Assembly: GCA_965277345.1 (NCBI GenBank)
Contig: CBDICI010000002.1
Location: 310,001 to 374,000, forward strand
DNA length: 64,000 nucleotides
Source: CAIOYC01 sp965277345
GTDB taxonomy: Bacteria; Pseudomonadota; Alphaproteobacteria; Caulobacterales; Caulobacteraceae
Direction: 5' to 3'
Of the stretch, positions 16,095 to 26,000 are shown one piece after another (positions within the stretch are counted from its first letter, which is position 1; each line of letters begins with the position of its first letter). A program made the position numbers and the translations under genes. The notes below the pieces were generated by a model. The model did not search any database. It saw only the letters and a list, made by a program, of their open reading frames with translations, and was not told the origin of the DNA.

Positions 16095-16531
16095 AGACCA
16101 AGCGGCTTCAGGACATGACCGCGCCGGAGTGGGAAAGCCTGTGCGACGGCTGCGGTCGCTGCTGCCTGATCCGCTTCGAGGACGAGGATACCGGCAGGGT
16201 CATGCCCACCCGCGTGGCCTGCAAGCTGCTCGACATCGCGGTCTGCCGCTGCACCGACTATGCGAACCGCAAGCAGCACGTGCCCGACTGCATCAAGCTG
16301 ACGCCGTGGAACATCGAGGCCCTGACCTGGATGCCGCCCTCCTGCGCCTACCGCCGCGTGCACGAGGGGCGGGGCCTGGCCGCCTGGCACCCGCTGGTCA
16401 GCGGCGACCCCCTGAGCGTGGTCGCGGCGGGGGTGAGTATGCGCGGCCAGCTTGTCTCCGAAACCGCCCTCGAACACCCCGAAGACGCCCTGGACTTCGA
16501 AGCCCCCGACCTGTTGGAGGACCCGGGTTAG
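16079..16531 (+). CDS. YcgN/UPF0260 family Cys-cluster protein
   Basis: This 150-residue protein has the zinc/iron-chelating cysteine-cluster pattern of the UPF0260 family: LCDGCGRCCLIRFED, CRCTDYANRKQHVPDC, and MPPSCAYRRVHEGRGL. Family members are cytoplasmic and of unknown function. The length is normal. ATG 16079 was chosen because the other ATG, at 16062 in the tandem duplication, is out of frame. Its stop overlaps the stop of the convergent gene at 16528 by 4 bases, so there is no room for a separate terminator. Confidence 0.9.
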   Translation: MTRFWETKRLQDMTAPEWESLCDGCGRCCLIRFEDEDTGRVMPTRVACKLLDIAVCRCTDYANRKQHVPDCIKLTPWNIEALTWMPPSCAYRRVHEGRGLAAWHPLVSGDPLSVVAAGVSMRGQLVSETALEHPEDALDFEAPDLLEDPG

Positions 16532-17409
16532 GAGATGTGAAAGGGGCGGAATACGGGTGGTCGCGGACCGCCGCGTGGGCGCTTCAAAGGCGGTAGAAGG
16601 GGAGGAGGCGGTGGCGCGATCTGCAGCGGCGGGGCCATCGCCGGCATGAGTGTGGCGAAGAACCGGACGGTGCGGCCGAGGCTGGGCCGCCCATCCAAGT
16701 CTTTGATCGGCGCGCGGACTGCCTGAGCAAGGACGGCGAGTTCGGGCGCTGGCTTCATGCGCTCCAAGTCCTCCGGCGAGCACACATCGCCGGCCGCGCC
16801 ACCATGATAGCAGCGCGGTCGTGGCGCATTAAGCGGGGTGAAGATGTGACAATCGTCAAGTCTGCCGCCAGCCGTGACGCGGCACTCCACGACGCCCGAA
16901 TTGGCTCCTGCTAGTTTGGACGGAGCGATCTCGGCGATCCGCCTAAGCGTGGGTTTCAAGGCCCAGTCAGAGACTTTCCCTTGCAGGTCATCGGGGCCTT
17001 CCACAAACCGCGGAGGCCCGACGATTTGGCTCGCCGGCTGGTAGATCATGACGATGTTGATCGACGCGCCGGCCGGTATGTTTGAGGGCGGCCCCTGAAA
17101 TTTGTCAGCCAGAGCCACCATTGCCTGGCTCAGCGAGGGATCGGGTCCGAAACCGGGCCGGCAGTCCTTGGGTCGACGGTCGACCCCTAATGTGCAGTCG
17201 ATTGAACCAAAGCTTGAGACGATGTCCGGCCGTTCGGACGGGAACGCCCCCGCAAGGTCCGCCCGCGTGGGCGCCTTGTCCCATTGATACACCATCACAG
17301 GCTGGGCCTGTCTGGGCGCGGCGGCGTTCGGCGGCGATATGGAGAGCGCCTGCAGCGCCAGCATCGTCAGGATCATACAGCCCCCACACGGTTGAGTGAG
17401 CATAGTCAT
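16528..17409 (-). CDS. Secreted protein with TonB-C-like repeats, function unknown
   Basis: This 293-residue protein has an N-terminal hydrophobic signal (MILTMLALQALSISPPNAA). Two segments, SIDCTLGVDRRPKDCR and GVVECRVTAGGRLDDCHI, match the beta-strand pattern of TonB C-terminal-like domains in Caulobacterales proteins (strand-Cys, turn, strand-Cys). The C-terminus is Pro-rich. It is probably periplasmic; no function can be given. ATG 17409 overlaps the stop of the upstream small ORF (ATGA); ATG 17376 would give a shorter signal peptide. Confidence 0.65.
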   Translation of the reverse strand: MTMLTQPCGGCMILTMLALQALSISPPNAAAPRQAQPVMVYQWDKAPTRADLAGAFPSERPDIVSSFGSIDCTLGVDRRPKDCRPGFGPDPSLSQAMVALADKFQGPPSNIPAGASINIVMIYQPASQIVGPPRFVEGPDDLQGKVSDWALKPTLRRIAEIAPSKLAGANSGVVECRVTAGGRLDDCHIFTPLNAPRPRCYHGGAAGDVCSPEDLERMKPAPELAVLAQAVRAPIKDLDGRPSLGRTVRFFATLMPAMAPPLQIAPPPPPLLPPLKRPRGGPRPPVFRPFHIS

Positions 17410-17615
17410 CGCGCCCGACGTTGGCCATGTCTCGCGGCCCAGCCGTCGCCGGACCTTACCGGCGATGACGACTGGAATTGGTCCTTGACGATAGCGCTTT
17501 TCGCAGCACGCCGCTCCGCGTTCCAGAAGGCGCGTTCATCCAGCGGAGGTGGACCCACCACTCGGGCGGCTTCGCCAACGTCCCCTTCTTCACCGTCGCC
17601 ATGACCGGCCTCCAT
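17406..17615 (-). CDS. Small hypothetical protein (69 residues)
   Basis: This short frame is tied to the secreted-protein gene by a 4-base ATGA overlap. The composition is acidic at the N-terminus (MEAGHGDGEEGDVGEA) and basic at the C-terminus (DGWAARHGQRRAR). No family was recognised, and it may be spurious. Confidence 0.35.
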   Translation of the reverse strand: MEAGHGDGEEGDVGEAARVVGPPPLDERAFWNAERRAAKSAIVKDQFQSSSPVRSGDGWAARHGQRRAR

Positions 17616-17625
17616 TGTCAGCAGT

Positions 17626-19227
17626 CTATCGCCGTTCCTTGGCCTTGTTGAAGGTCACCCTGGGGTAGCGCTCCATCACATAGCCCACCTCCCAGGCGGA
17701 CTTGCCGAGGAAGACGGGCTGCTCGTCGCTGTCCTGGCCCATGGCGCCGCGGTGCTTGCCGGTGAAGTCCTCGATGTCGGCCCTGGCGCCGGTGATCCAG
17801 CGCGCCTCGGCGAAGGGGCTGGGCTCGAACATCACCTCCAGCTGGTATTCGTTGGCCAGCCGGTCGGCCATCACCTCGAACTGCAGCTGGCCCACGGCGC
17901 CGACGATGAAGTCCGCCCCGATCATGGGCCGAAACAGCTGGGTCACCCCCTCCTCGGCCAGGCCCTCCAGCGCCTTCTTCAGGTGCTTGGCCTTCAGGGG
18001 GTCCTTCACCCGCACCCGCTGGAGGATTTCCGGGGCGAAGTTGGGCAGGCCCGCATAGCGCAGCAGGCCGCTTTCCGACAGGCTGTCGCCCACCCGCAGC
18101 ACGCCGTGGTTGGGGATGCCGATCACGTCGCCCGCATAGGCCTCCTCCGCCAGTTCGCGGTCCGCGGCCATGAACATGATCGGCGCGTTGACGCTGATCT
18201 GGCGAAAGGTCTTCTGGTCGCCGTTGGGGGCCTTCAGCTTCATCCCCCGGTGGAAGCGGCCCGAACACAGGCGCAGCATGGCGATGCGGTCGCGGTGGTT
18301 GGGGTCCATATTGGCCTGGACCTTGAAGACGAAGCCGGTCACCTCGCCGTCGCCGGGGGCCACGTGGGTCGCCGCCCCGCCCCGCTCCGCCGCCATGGGC
18401 CCCGGCGGCGGGGCGAAGGCGCCCAGCACCTCCAGGAGTTCGCCCACCCCGAAATGGCGGAGCGCCGAGCCGAACAGCACCGGCGTCATGTGCCCCTCCA
18501 GGAAGGAACGCACGTCGAAGGGCTTGGACGCCTCGCGCACCAGAAGGGCCCCCTCCTCCACCTCCTCCTTCTCGTCCGGGTCGAGCACGCGGGCGATGGC
18601 GTTGGAGTTCAGCGCGATGGTCTCGAACCCCTCCTCCGCCCCGCCCGTCCGGGTATAGGCGGTGAAGCGGCCGCCGCGCAGATCCACCATCCCCTTGAAC
18701 CGGTTTCCCGAGCCGGCCGGCCAGTAGAGCGGGGCGGGGTCGAGCGCCAGCTTGGCCCCGATCTCGTCCAGCAGGGCGAAAGGGTCCAGCGCCTCGCGGT
18801 CCATCTTGTTGATGAAGGTGACGATGGGGATATCGCGCAGGCGGCAGACCTCGAACAGCTTCAGGGTCTGGGGCTCGATGCCCTTGGCGGCGTCCAGCAC
18901 CATCACCGCGGCGTCGGCGGCGGTCAGGGTGCGGTAGGTGTCCTCCGAGAAATCCTCGTGGCCCGGCGTATCGAGCAGGTTGAACAGCAGGCCCTCATGC
19001 TCGAAGGTCATCACCGAGGCGGAGACGGAGATGCCGCGCTCCTTCTCGATCTTCATCCAGTCCGAACGGGTGCGGCGGTTCTCGCCCCGCGCCCGCACCG
19101 CCCCCGCCGCCCGGATCGCGCCGCCGGCCAGCAGCAGGTGCTCGGTCAGCGTGGTCTTGCCCGCGTCCGGATGGGAGATGATGGCGAAGGTGCGCCGCCG
19201 CGCAGCTTCCAGGGCGGGAGAGGTCAT
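17626..19227 (-). CDS. prfC: Peptide chain release factor 3
   Basis: This 533-residue translational GTPase recycles RF1/RF2 after termination. G1 is HPDAGKTTLTEHLL (about residues 16-29), the switch II region DTPGHEDFSEDTYRTL, and G4 NKMDRE. The stretch RTRSDWMKIEKERGISVSAS is diagnostic of RF3. The C-terminus (TGARADIEDFTGKHRGAM, DEQPVFLGKSAWEVGY) is complete. The start is ATG 19227; twelve in-frame codons upstream are unlikely to be used. Confidence 0.96.
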   Translation of the reverse strand: MTSPALEAARRRTFAIISHPDAGKTTLTEHLLLAGGAIRAAGAVRARGENRRTRSDWMKIEKERGISVSASVMTFEHEGLLFNLLDTPGHEDFSEDTYRTLTAADAAVMVLDAAKGIEPQTLKLFEVCRLRDIPIVTFINKMDREALDPFALLDEIGAKLALDPAPLYWPAGSGNRFKGMVDLRGGRFTAYTRTGGAEEGFETIALNSNAIARVLDPDEKEEVEEGALLVREASKPFDVRSFLEGHMTPVLFGSALRHFGVGELLEVLGAFAPPPGPMAAERGGAATHVAPGDGEVTGFVFKVQANMDPNHRDRIAMLRLCSGRFHRGMKLKAPNGDQKTFRQISVNAPIMFMAADRELAEEAYAGDVIGIPNHGVLRVGDSLSESGLLRYAGLPNFAPEILQRVRVKDPLKAKHLKKALEGLAEEGVTQLFRPMIGADFIVGAVGQLQFEVMADRLANEYQLEVMFEPSPFAEARWITGARADIEDFTGKHRGAMGQDSDEQPVFLGKSAWEVGYVMERYPRVTFNKAKERR

Positions 19228-19310
19228 TTGCGGCTCATAGCAAGATAGAGACGCTCGACACAATGATTTTCAAGGACTAGATTCCCTATGAATTGCATTG
19301 GAATGCGAAA

Positions 19311-19670
19311 ATGGACCTGGTTCGCCGACGCAAGCGCCCTGACGGACGGATCGAGGTGTTCCATCCGTACAAGAACGCCGACGGCTATTATGTCATGGCC
19401 GACCGCACCGTCGATGCCCAGCACAACAAGGCGATCAACCAGTTCTATGTGAAGGATCTGGAAGCCGTGGCCGCGCGCCTGAGGCGAGGCGGGGTGAGCC
19501 TGCGCATGAAAGGCGACCTCACCGCCCCGCCCAGCCTGATAAGCGCCAAGGAGATAGAGATCGTCGAAACCGCGAAGTCGGCCCGATCGACTGCTGAAGA
19601 GGACGACCCTTTCGCCGTGTTCGACGAATGGGCCGGCGAGGCCGACGACAAGGCCTATGCCGGCCTATGA
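19311..19670 (+). CDS. Putative antitoxin paired with MazF/PemK-type toxin
   Basis: This 119-residue protein is encoded immediately upstream of a MazF-like toxin with an ATGA overlap. The C-terminal tail DPFAVFDEWAGEADDKAYAGL-type sequence (acidic, aromatic) matches the toxin-binding tail seen on antitoxins of several PemK/MazF pairs. The N-terminal 80 residues (RRRKRPDGRIEVFHPYKNAD, YYVMADRTVDAQHNKAINQF) do not look like the usual AbrB or ribbon-helix-helix DNA-binding domains. ATG 19311 was chosen over TTG 19293. Confidence 0.65.
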   Translation: MDLVRRRKRPDGRIEVFHPYKNADGYYVMADRTVDAQHNKAINQFYVKDLEAVAARLRRGGVSLRMKGDLTAPPSLISAKEIEIVETAKSARSTAEEDDPFAVFDEWAGEADDKAYAGL

Positions 19671-20005
19671 GGCTCTCGCCCTTCGACGTGGTGGTGGTTC
19701 CGTTCCCCTATATCGACCGCCTTGCCGAGAAACGACGACCGGCGCTGGTGGTCTCCCGACAGGCGCCGCATGCGCGCCTGGGCCGCGTCTGGGTCGCCAT
19801 GATCACCAGCGGGGTGGAGACCGAAGGGTTCGCCGATGTCGTTCTGACGGATTTGCTCGCCGCCGGCCTGCCTGCCCCTTCGCTGGTCCGCGCCAGCAAA
19901 CTGGCCACCCTCGAAACCCGCCGCGTCTTGAGAGTGGCCGGCCGATTGGGCGCCGCCGACGAAGGGGGGGTGCGCACCGCGCTGAGCGCCTGCGCCGCCT
20001 TCTGA
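19667..20005 (+). CDS. MazF/PemK-type toxin (endoribonuclease)
   Basis: This 112-residue protein has the CcdB/PemK barrel pattern: FDVVVVPFPYIDRLAEKRRP, ALVVSRQA, VWVAMITS, SLVRASKLATLETRRVLRVAG (the conserved strand with the S/T-K-L and R at the active site). MazF-family proteins cut single-stranded mRNA. The start ATG overlaps the antitoxin TGA. The end, RTALSACAAF, is at the usual place for the family. Confidence 0.85.
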   Translation: MRLSPFDVVVVPFPYIDRLAEKRRPALVVSRQAPHARLGRVWVAMITSGVETEGFADVVLTDLLAAGLPAPSLVRASKLATLETRRVLRVAGRLGAADEGGVRTALSACAAF

Positions 20006-20019
20006 CGCCCGGCCGCCCG

Positions 20020-20463
20020 CTAGCCGTTCGCCGTCCCGGCGGACTCGGCGGCGGCCTGGGGCAGGTGTTCGGCCAGGTGCTTGAGGAAATCGCCCACCGG
20101 CAGGCCGGCGGCGTTGGCCATGGACTGCGCCTGTTCGGAACCCAGGGCGTCGCGGATCTGCTCGCCCGAGATCGGCAGGTTGGGGTTGTTGGACAGCCAG
20201 GAGCCGACGTGTTCGGAGAGGCCGTTGGCCGCCAGGGTCTCCAGCATTCCGGCCATGCCGCCCTGCGCCGCCCCGGCGTCGGCCGGCCCGCCCTGCTGCG
20301 CGCCGCCGCCGAGGAGCGCGCCGACGATGTTGGAGCTTTGCCCCGCGCCGCCGCCCTGCTGCAGCAGCGAGCCGAGGATGCCCATGGCGCCCTGCGCCTG
20401 CTCGCCCTCGGCGGCCTGGCCGCCGCCGCCCAGCATGTTGGTCAAGCCGTCCAGAATACCCAT
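20020..20463 (-). CDS. YidB family protein (DUF937)
   Basis: The N-terminus MGILDGLTNMLGGGGQ, the central Gly/Gln/Ala-rich linker and the C-terminal GLSEHVGSWLSNNPNLPISG, EQIRDALGSEQAQSMANAAG, FLKHLAEHLPQAA form the complete YidB/DUF937 pattern. Members are small helical proteins of unknown function. The start is ATG 20463. It is convergent with the MazF-type toxin gene. Confidence 0.92.
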   Translation of the reverse strand: MGILDGLTNMLGGGGQAAEGEQAQGAMGILGSLLQQGGGAGQSSNIVGALLGGGAQQGGPADAGAAQGGMAGMLETLAANGLSEHVGSWLSNNPNLPISGEQIRDALGSEQAQSMANAAGLPVGDFLKHLAEHLPQAAAESAGTANG

Positions 20464-20539
20464 GGCCTTAGCTCCGCCCGGAATGGAAGAAGCCGGGAGC
20501 TAAGCAGATCGCCGTGACGGATGCGCGTCAAAAATGAGT

Positions 20540-20815
20540 GTTGTCCCCTTCCCCGCTACGCGAGGGGAGGAGACCGTCTGAAAGGTGGTGGAGGGGGCGG
20601 CGGCGCCCTGGCCGGTCAGCGTCGCGCCGCCCCCTCCGTCACGGCGGGTATTCCCGCCGCGCCACCTCCCCCGCTGCGCAAGGGAGGAGAAGGGGCCTGG
20701 CTCCTCCCCCTCATCGAGGGGGAGGGGGGCCGCCCGAAGGGTGGTGGAGGGGGCGGCGGCGCCCTCTCAGGTCAGCGTCGCGCCATCTTCCCGCTACGCG
20801 AGGGGAGGAGAACAG
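20540..20815. repeat. Cluster of ~150-bp palindromic repeats
   Basis: About two and a half units of the same family as 1016-1350 lie in the gap between YidB and the next gene, in the opposite orientation relative to that pair. Recognisable blocks are AAAGGTGGTGGAGGGGGC, CCCCCTCCGTCACGGCGGG and GCGCCACCTCCCCCGCTGCG. No coding region is seen in the 355-base gap. Confidence 0.8.
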
Positions 20816-20818
20816 TCG

Positions 20819-21199
20819 TCAGGCCGCCAGGCGGCGCCAGACTTCGCGGTCGGCCTGGACGGGGGTAAGGCCGCCCTCGGCCTTGTCGCGGCTGTAGAGC
20901 GAGGCCATCACCTCCAGCGACAGGCTGGCGAAGCGGGTGAGCACCTGGTCCGGCCGGCACCCCACCGCGGGCGCCACGAACAGGGCGGCGTTCACCTCCG
21001 GCGCCTTGGACTGGATCAGGAGGGCCAGGCGGCGGGCGCGCTCGGGCGCCTCGCGCTGCAACAGCGGCTGTTCCGCATAGAGTTCCTGGCCGAGCTTGAT
21101 GGCGAACGTGGGGCTGACCTCGTCGAAGCGGCCAAGCTCGATGGTCGAGGCCAGGCCGTCGTCGAGCTGCAGCACACGGTCGTTCATCAGGAAGAGCAT
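20819..21199 (-). CDS. Conserved hypothetical protein (126 residues)
   Basis: The likely start is ATG 21199 (MLFLMNDRVLQLDDG), with a second in-frame ATG at 21187. Longer frames upstream run into repeat DNA (PLPRKGDR-like translation) and are rejected. The protein is helical, with FAIKLGQELYAEQPLLQREA, ARRLALLIQSKAPEVNAALF and a C-terminal LTPVQADREVWRRLAA. No domain name was recognised. Confidence 0.65.
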   Translation of the reverse strand: MLFLMNDRVLQLDDGLASTIELGRFDEVSPTFAIKLGQELYAEQPLLQREAPERARRLALLIQSKAPEVNAALFVAPAVGCRPDQVLTRFASLSLEVMASLYSRDKAEGGLTPVQADREVWRRLAA

Positions 21200-21302
21200 G
21201 GGGGTACCCGGACGCGCGCCCACCGCGGCGCAGGGGAACCCTACCCCGGAGCCACTTGCGGTCCGGTTGAGGAAGACGGTTAGCGAAGGGTTGCGGGGGA
21301 CA

Positions 21303-21436
21303 AGAACCCTATCCCCCTTGCGGGGGAGAGGGCAGGGTGAGGGGTGCAAGCGCGCGGCCGGACGGCGGGCGCTCTAGGTTTGGGCGCCTGACGTCGGCCG
21401 CACCCCACCCCAACCCCTCCCCGCAAGGGGGAGGGG
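21303..21436. repeat. CTCTCCCC-type palindromic repeats
   Basis: Two short inverted-repeat units, CCCCCTTGCGGGGGAGAGGG at 21315 and the related CCCCTCCCCGCAAGGGGGAG around 21413, flank a GC-rich spacer between two genes. The same family occurs at 47158-47216. Confidence 0.7.
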
Positions 21437-21440
21437 CTTT

Positions 21441-21779
21441 CTAACCCCGCTCGCCCTCCACCGCTTCGGTGAGGAAGTGGCGGCCCTGGCCGTCCTCCAC
21501 TTCCACCAGCCACAGGTCCGGGTCGATGCGGCGGGCGCGTTCGGCGTACTGGTCGAGCTCGACCTCGCCGGCGCCGGGGCGGGGCTGCATCCACACCCGC
21601 TCGCCGTCGCCGCGGGTGGCCTCGGCATAGAGCCGCGCCTCGCGGGTCTTGCGGTCATAGGTCTTGACCAGCACCGAGCCCGCCCGCGCATCGCCCTTCA
21701 TCGCCACCGTGGCCGCGCCGCCCGACAGCTCCGCCCGGCGGATCAGGGCCGCGACCCAAACGTCGGTGGAGAGAAGCAA
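21441..21779 (-). CDS. DUF1491 family protein
   Basis: This 112-residue protein has the DUF1491 layout: N-terminal VWVAALIRRAELSGGAATVA, KGDARAGSVLVKTYD, and the C-terminal RRIDPDLWLVEVEDGQGRHF. Members are small alphaproteobacterial proteins of unknown function. The start is TTG at 21779. It is divergent from the secreted protein at 21874. Confidence 0.88.
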   Translation of the reverse strand: MLLSTDVWVAALIRRAELSGGAATVAMKGDARAGSVLVKTYDRKTREARLYAEATRGDGERVWMQPRPGAGEVELDQYAERARRIDPDLWLVEVEDGQGRHFLTEAVEGERG

Positions 21780-21873
21780 TCGTTAACCCTGCTGCTAAAC
21801 CCCGCCGAAAGCGGGCCGCCCTATGGTCGGGCTAACGGCCGGCGGACACAAGCCGGTGGACGATGAGGTCACG

Positions 21874-22800
21874 ATGGTGAGATCGACCGGCCGCGCACGC
21901 CTGCGCCGGGCCTCCTGCGCCCTGCTGGCGGCGCTCGCCCTGCCGGCCCTCGCTTTGCCGGGTGTGGCGGCCGCCACCTCCGCGGCCGGGCTCTATTACG
22001 AGCGGACGGTGATGCGCGAGGCCGACGGCCGCTGCCACCTGTTCGCACCGGAGATCGCCGCCGCCCTCAGCGCCTCCAGCCTGCAGGCGCGGGGGGCGGC
22101 CCTCCGCGCCGGCTCGGGCCAAAGCGCGCTCCTCGCCGCCGCCGACCGGGCCCGCCTCGCCGCCTTCAGCGTGCCCTGCGCCTCGCCCGATCTGAACACC
22201 GCCGCGGAGCGGGTGAAGAAGGCCTTCGCCGGCTATGCCCGCATGACCGCCATGACCTTCCCCGGCGGGCAATACGCCTGGCAGGCGGAGCGCAACCCCA
22301 TCGCGCCGGTGGTCGACCACAGGGCGGTGGACGGTCCGCGCTGGCGGCTGTCGGAGCCCGGCCGGTGGGACGGCGCGGGCGAGGGCGCCCTCACCTTCGG
22401 CATCGCCGCCGATCAGGCCGCCCCCGTGGTGGCGGTGGCGGCGGCGCAGGCGCAGGGCGCCTTCAGCGCCTTCTTCATCGTCCGCGATCCGGCGAAGGCC
22501 GCGGCGCCTTATTTCGACCCGCGCCGCCCCGACCTGGCCGGCCGGGCGCCGACGCCGGGCGCCGCGCGCACCTTCGTCGCCTCCGCCCGCCGCCCGGCGC
22601 CCGCCTCGCTGTTGCCGGGCGGCAAGGGCCGGGGCGCGCTGTTCGCCTTCCCCGCCGCCGCCGCCGAGGCGCTGGCCGGGCTCGACCCGCGCGAGGCGGT
22701 GGTGGTGGAGTTCGCTTATCAGGGCCGCCCGCCCGAGCGCGCCCTGTTCGAGGTGGGCGACTTCGCCGCCGGCCGCGCCTTCCTGATGGCGGGGCGGTAA
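21874..22800 (+). CDS. Secreted protein of unknown function
   Basis: The signal peptide is clear (LRRASCALLAALALPALALPGVAAA). The 308-residue precursor then has LYYERTVMREADGRCHLFAP, two Cys (ADGRCHLF and SVPCASPD) that could form a disulfide, and a C-terminal part with FPAAAAEALAGLDPREAVVVEF. It is probably periplasmic. ATG 21874 was chosen because it puts the basic n-region and hydrophobic core at the right distance; an upstream ATG at 21823 would add 17 residues before them. No family was recognised. Confidence 0.7.
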   Translation: MVRSTGRARLRRASCALLAALALPALALPGVAAATSAAGLYYERTVMREADGRCHLFAPEIAAALSASSLQARGAALRAGSGQSALLAAADRARLAAFSVPCASPDLNTAAERVKKAFAGYARMTAMTFPGGQYAWQAERNPIAPVVDHRAVDGPRWRLSEPGRWDGAGEGALTFGIAADQAAPVVAVAAAQAQGAFSAFFIVRDPAKAAAPYFDPRRPDLAGRAPTPGAARTFVASARRPAPASLLPGGKGRGALFAFPAAAAEALAGLDPREAVVVEFAYQGRPPERALFEVGDFAAGRAFLMAGR

Positions 22801-23063
22801 GCGCAGGCCTGCCCCCCAGCCAAGCCGTCATCGCGGGGGCGGCCGCGCCCGCATCGCCGCAAAATCATTTCGATTCAGCAACATGATGTGTCTATTAAGT
22901 GACACTTCCGTGGCGGCTGCGGATTGGCGGCGGAGTTCGATTGACGGTTCATTACACAAAAGTCACGTTCCGCCAGACCCGGGCCAGGCCTGGAAACTCA
23001 TGTTGAGACCGATGTAACGCGCGGGGCTTGCGCCCGACTGTGCGCCTTTTGGAGGGACCCATC

Positions 23064-26000
23064 TTGAACACCAAATCGACGCGCCAACGCCTGCTTGGCT
23101 CCTCCGGACTGATGGTCGCGGCCGCCGTGATGATCGCCGCCCCGCTCGGTGTGGCGGCGCTTCCGACGGGGGCGCTGGCCCAGACCACCGATGCGCCCGC
23201 CGCGGCGAACGCCCCGCAGGAAATCGTCGTCACCGGCTCGATCCTGCGCCGCAAGCTCTCCGATACGGCCGATCCGGTGACGACGATCACGGCCGCCGAC
23301 CTGCAGGACCGCGGCATCACCACCATCACCAACGCCATCCAGTCCATCGCCGCGAACGGGTCGTCCTCGCTGCCCAACTCCTTCAGCGCCAACGGCGCGT
23401 TCGCCGCCGGCGCGGCGGCCGTGTCGCTTCGCGGCCTGACCACCAACTCCACCCTCGTTCTGGTCGACGGGCTGCGGATGACCTATTACCCGCTGGCGGA
23501 CGACGGCACGCGCAACTTCGTCGACCTCAACACCATTCCCGACATCATCATAGACCGGATCCAGACTCTGAAGGACGGCGCCTCGTCGACCTATGGCGCG
23601 GACGCGATCGCCGGAGTGGTCAATGTCATCACCAAGAAGACCTATGAGGGCGTGACCGCCAAGGCCGAGGGCGGCCTGTCGGAGCACGGCGGCGGGGCGG
23701 AGGAGAACTTCCAGGCCCTGGTCGGGCACGGCAACCTGGCCGTCGACGGCTACAACGTCTATGTAGGCGTGGAATACGAGCACGACGAGGCGCTGTTCAA
23801 CCGCCAGCGCGGCTACCCGTTCAACACCGCCGACGTAAGCCGGACCTGCGGCGCCAGCCTGATCGACGGAACCAAGACCTGCCGCACCAACGGCGTGGTC
23901 AACGGCGTCCAGTTCGACGGCAGCTTCCAGGGCGTCGGCAGCACGACGGTTCCGGTGGTGCGGCCCTATTTCGGCAACACGGCGCTGGGCGACTTCCAGT
24001 TGCTCAATCCGGCGGCGGGCTGCGGCAATCTTACGCCGGTGACCATCACGCCCTCGCAGGCCGCGGCCGGCGGGGCGGTCGGCGTCACGGCCCCGGTGAA
24101 CCTGTGCCAGCAGGATCTGGTGCGCCAGTACGGGACCATCTCTCCGGACGACAAGCGCTTCAGCATTTCCCTCCGCGGCACCAAGAAGCTGTGGGGCGAT
24201 GCGGAAGGGTATTTCACCGCCAACTATTACCAGAACGACGTGTTCTCCCGCGCCGTGCCGTCCTCGATCCGCCAGCAATCGACCCCGGGCTCGCTCGGAC
24301 TGGTTTATTCAACGGCGAATACGCCGGGACTGGTGCTGCCGGTCTATGTCTGCGCCTCGGGCGTGAACTGCGGACCGGCCAACGGCACGCTGAACCCCAA
24401 CAACCCCTTCGCGGCCATCGGCGAAACCGCCTCGATCCGCTATCGCTTCGGCGACATCCCCGCCAGCAACGAACAGTTCTCGCAGACCTATCGTCTGGCC
24501 GCGGGCCTCAGCGGCAGCTTCAACTTCATGGGCCCCTGGCAATACAATGTCGATCTGACCGGTTCGCAGACCGATCTGCAGAACACCGCCAACGGCGATA
24601 TCTACATCGCCAACCTGCTGAACGCGGTGGCCACCGGCGCCTACAACTTCGTCAATCCCGCCCAGAACACCGCGGCGGTGCGCAACTTCATCGCCCCGCA
24701 GAACATCCAGATCTCCCGCTCGCAACTGGGCATGATCCAGGGCAGCCTCAGGAAGGACCTGTTCCAACTGCCGGGCGGCGAACTGCAACTCGGCCTGACG
24801 GGGGCCGCGCGCTACGAGTCGATCGATAACCCCAGCGCCAATCCCGACAATAACGGCGCCACCAACCGCTATTTCACCATCAACCCGTTCGGCACGATCG
24901 GCAGCCGCTCGACCCAGTCGGTGGCGTTTGAACTCGATGCGCCGGTGTTGAAGCAGATCGATATCGACGTTTCCGGCCGCTACGACACCTATTCCACCGG
25001 CCAGAGCCACTTCTCGCCCAAGATCGGCGGCATCATCAAGCCGTTCGCCGACTGGGCGCCGCAGTTCAACATCATCAGCCTGCGCTCGACCTATTCGGAC
25101 GGCTTCCGCATCCCGAGCTTCGCGGAGTCCAACTCTCTGCCGACCACCGGCTTCGTTACCCAGACGGCGCCCAAGTCGTTCCAGGCCGCCCACAACAACG
25201 ACGGCTATGGCGTGGGCTATTCCCTCGGCGAAACCACGGTCGGCACCGGCGGCCTGAAGCCCGAAACCTCCAAGAACTTCACCGCCGGCATCGTGCTGGA
25301 GCCGGATCGTCACCTGAGCTTCTCGGTCGATTATTATCGCATCGTCAAGAAGCAGGTAATCGTGCCGAACAACACGAACCTCGGCGCCGCGCTCGCGGCC
25401 TATTTCGCGGGAACCCCGATCCCGGCCGGCTATAGCATTATCCCCGGCATCCCCGATCCGAACGCGCCGAACGCGCAAATCCTTCCGGGCTTCATCCAGT
25501 ACGGCTTCATCAACCAGGACGAGGAAAGCACGTCGGGCTACGACTTCGGCGCCACCGCGCGCTACAACCTGCCCTACGGCTTCCGCTTCACCAGCGCCTT
25601 CGACGCCAACTATGTGCTGCGCCTCGACGTGACCACCCCGACCGGGCGCCAGCACTATGCGGGCACCATCGGGCCCTACAACAACGTCTCGGCCGCCGGC
25701 ACGCCCAAGCTCCGCGCCAACTGGTCCAACACCCTGGAGCGCGGCCCGCTGGCCCTGACCGTCACCGCCTACTACACCGACGGCTACCAGCTACAGGCCG
25801 AGGATTTTGGCGATACGACGGGGGTTTGCATCGCCGGCGGGGCCTCGGCCAGCAACGTCAACACCACCTATCTGGACGGCGTCACGCCGGTCCAGTGCAA
25901 GGTCAAGCCGTTCTGGGATATCGACACGCACGTGAGCTATCAGGTCAATCGCCGCCTCCAGCTTTACCTTGATGTGACCAACCTGTTCGACAAGAACCCG

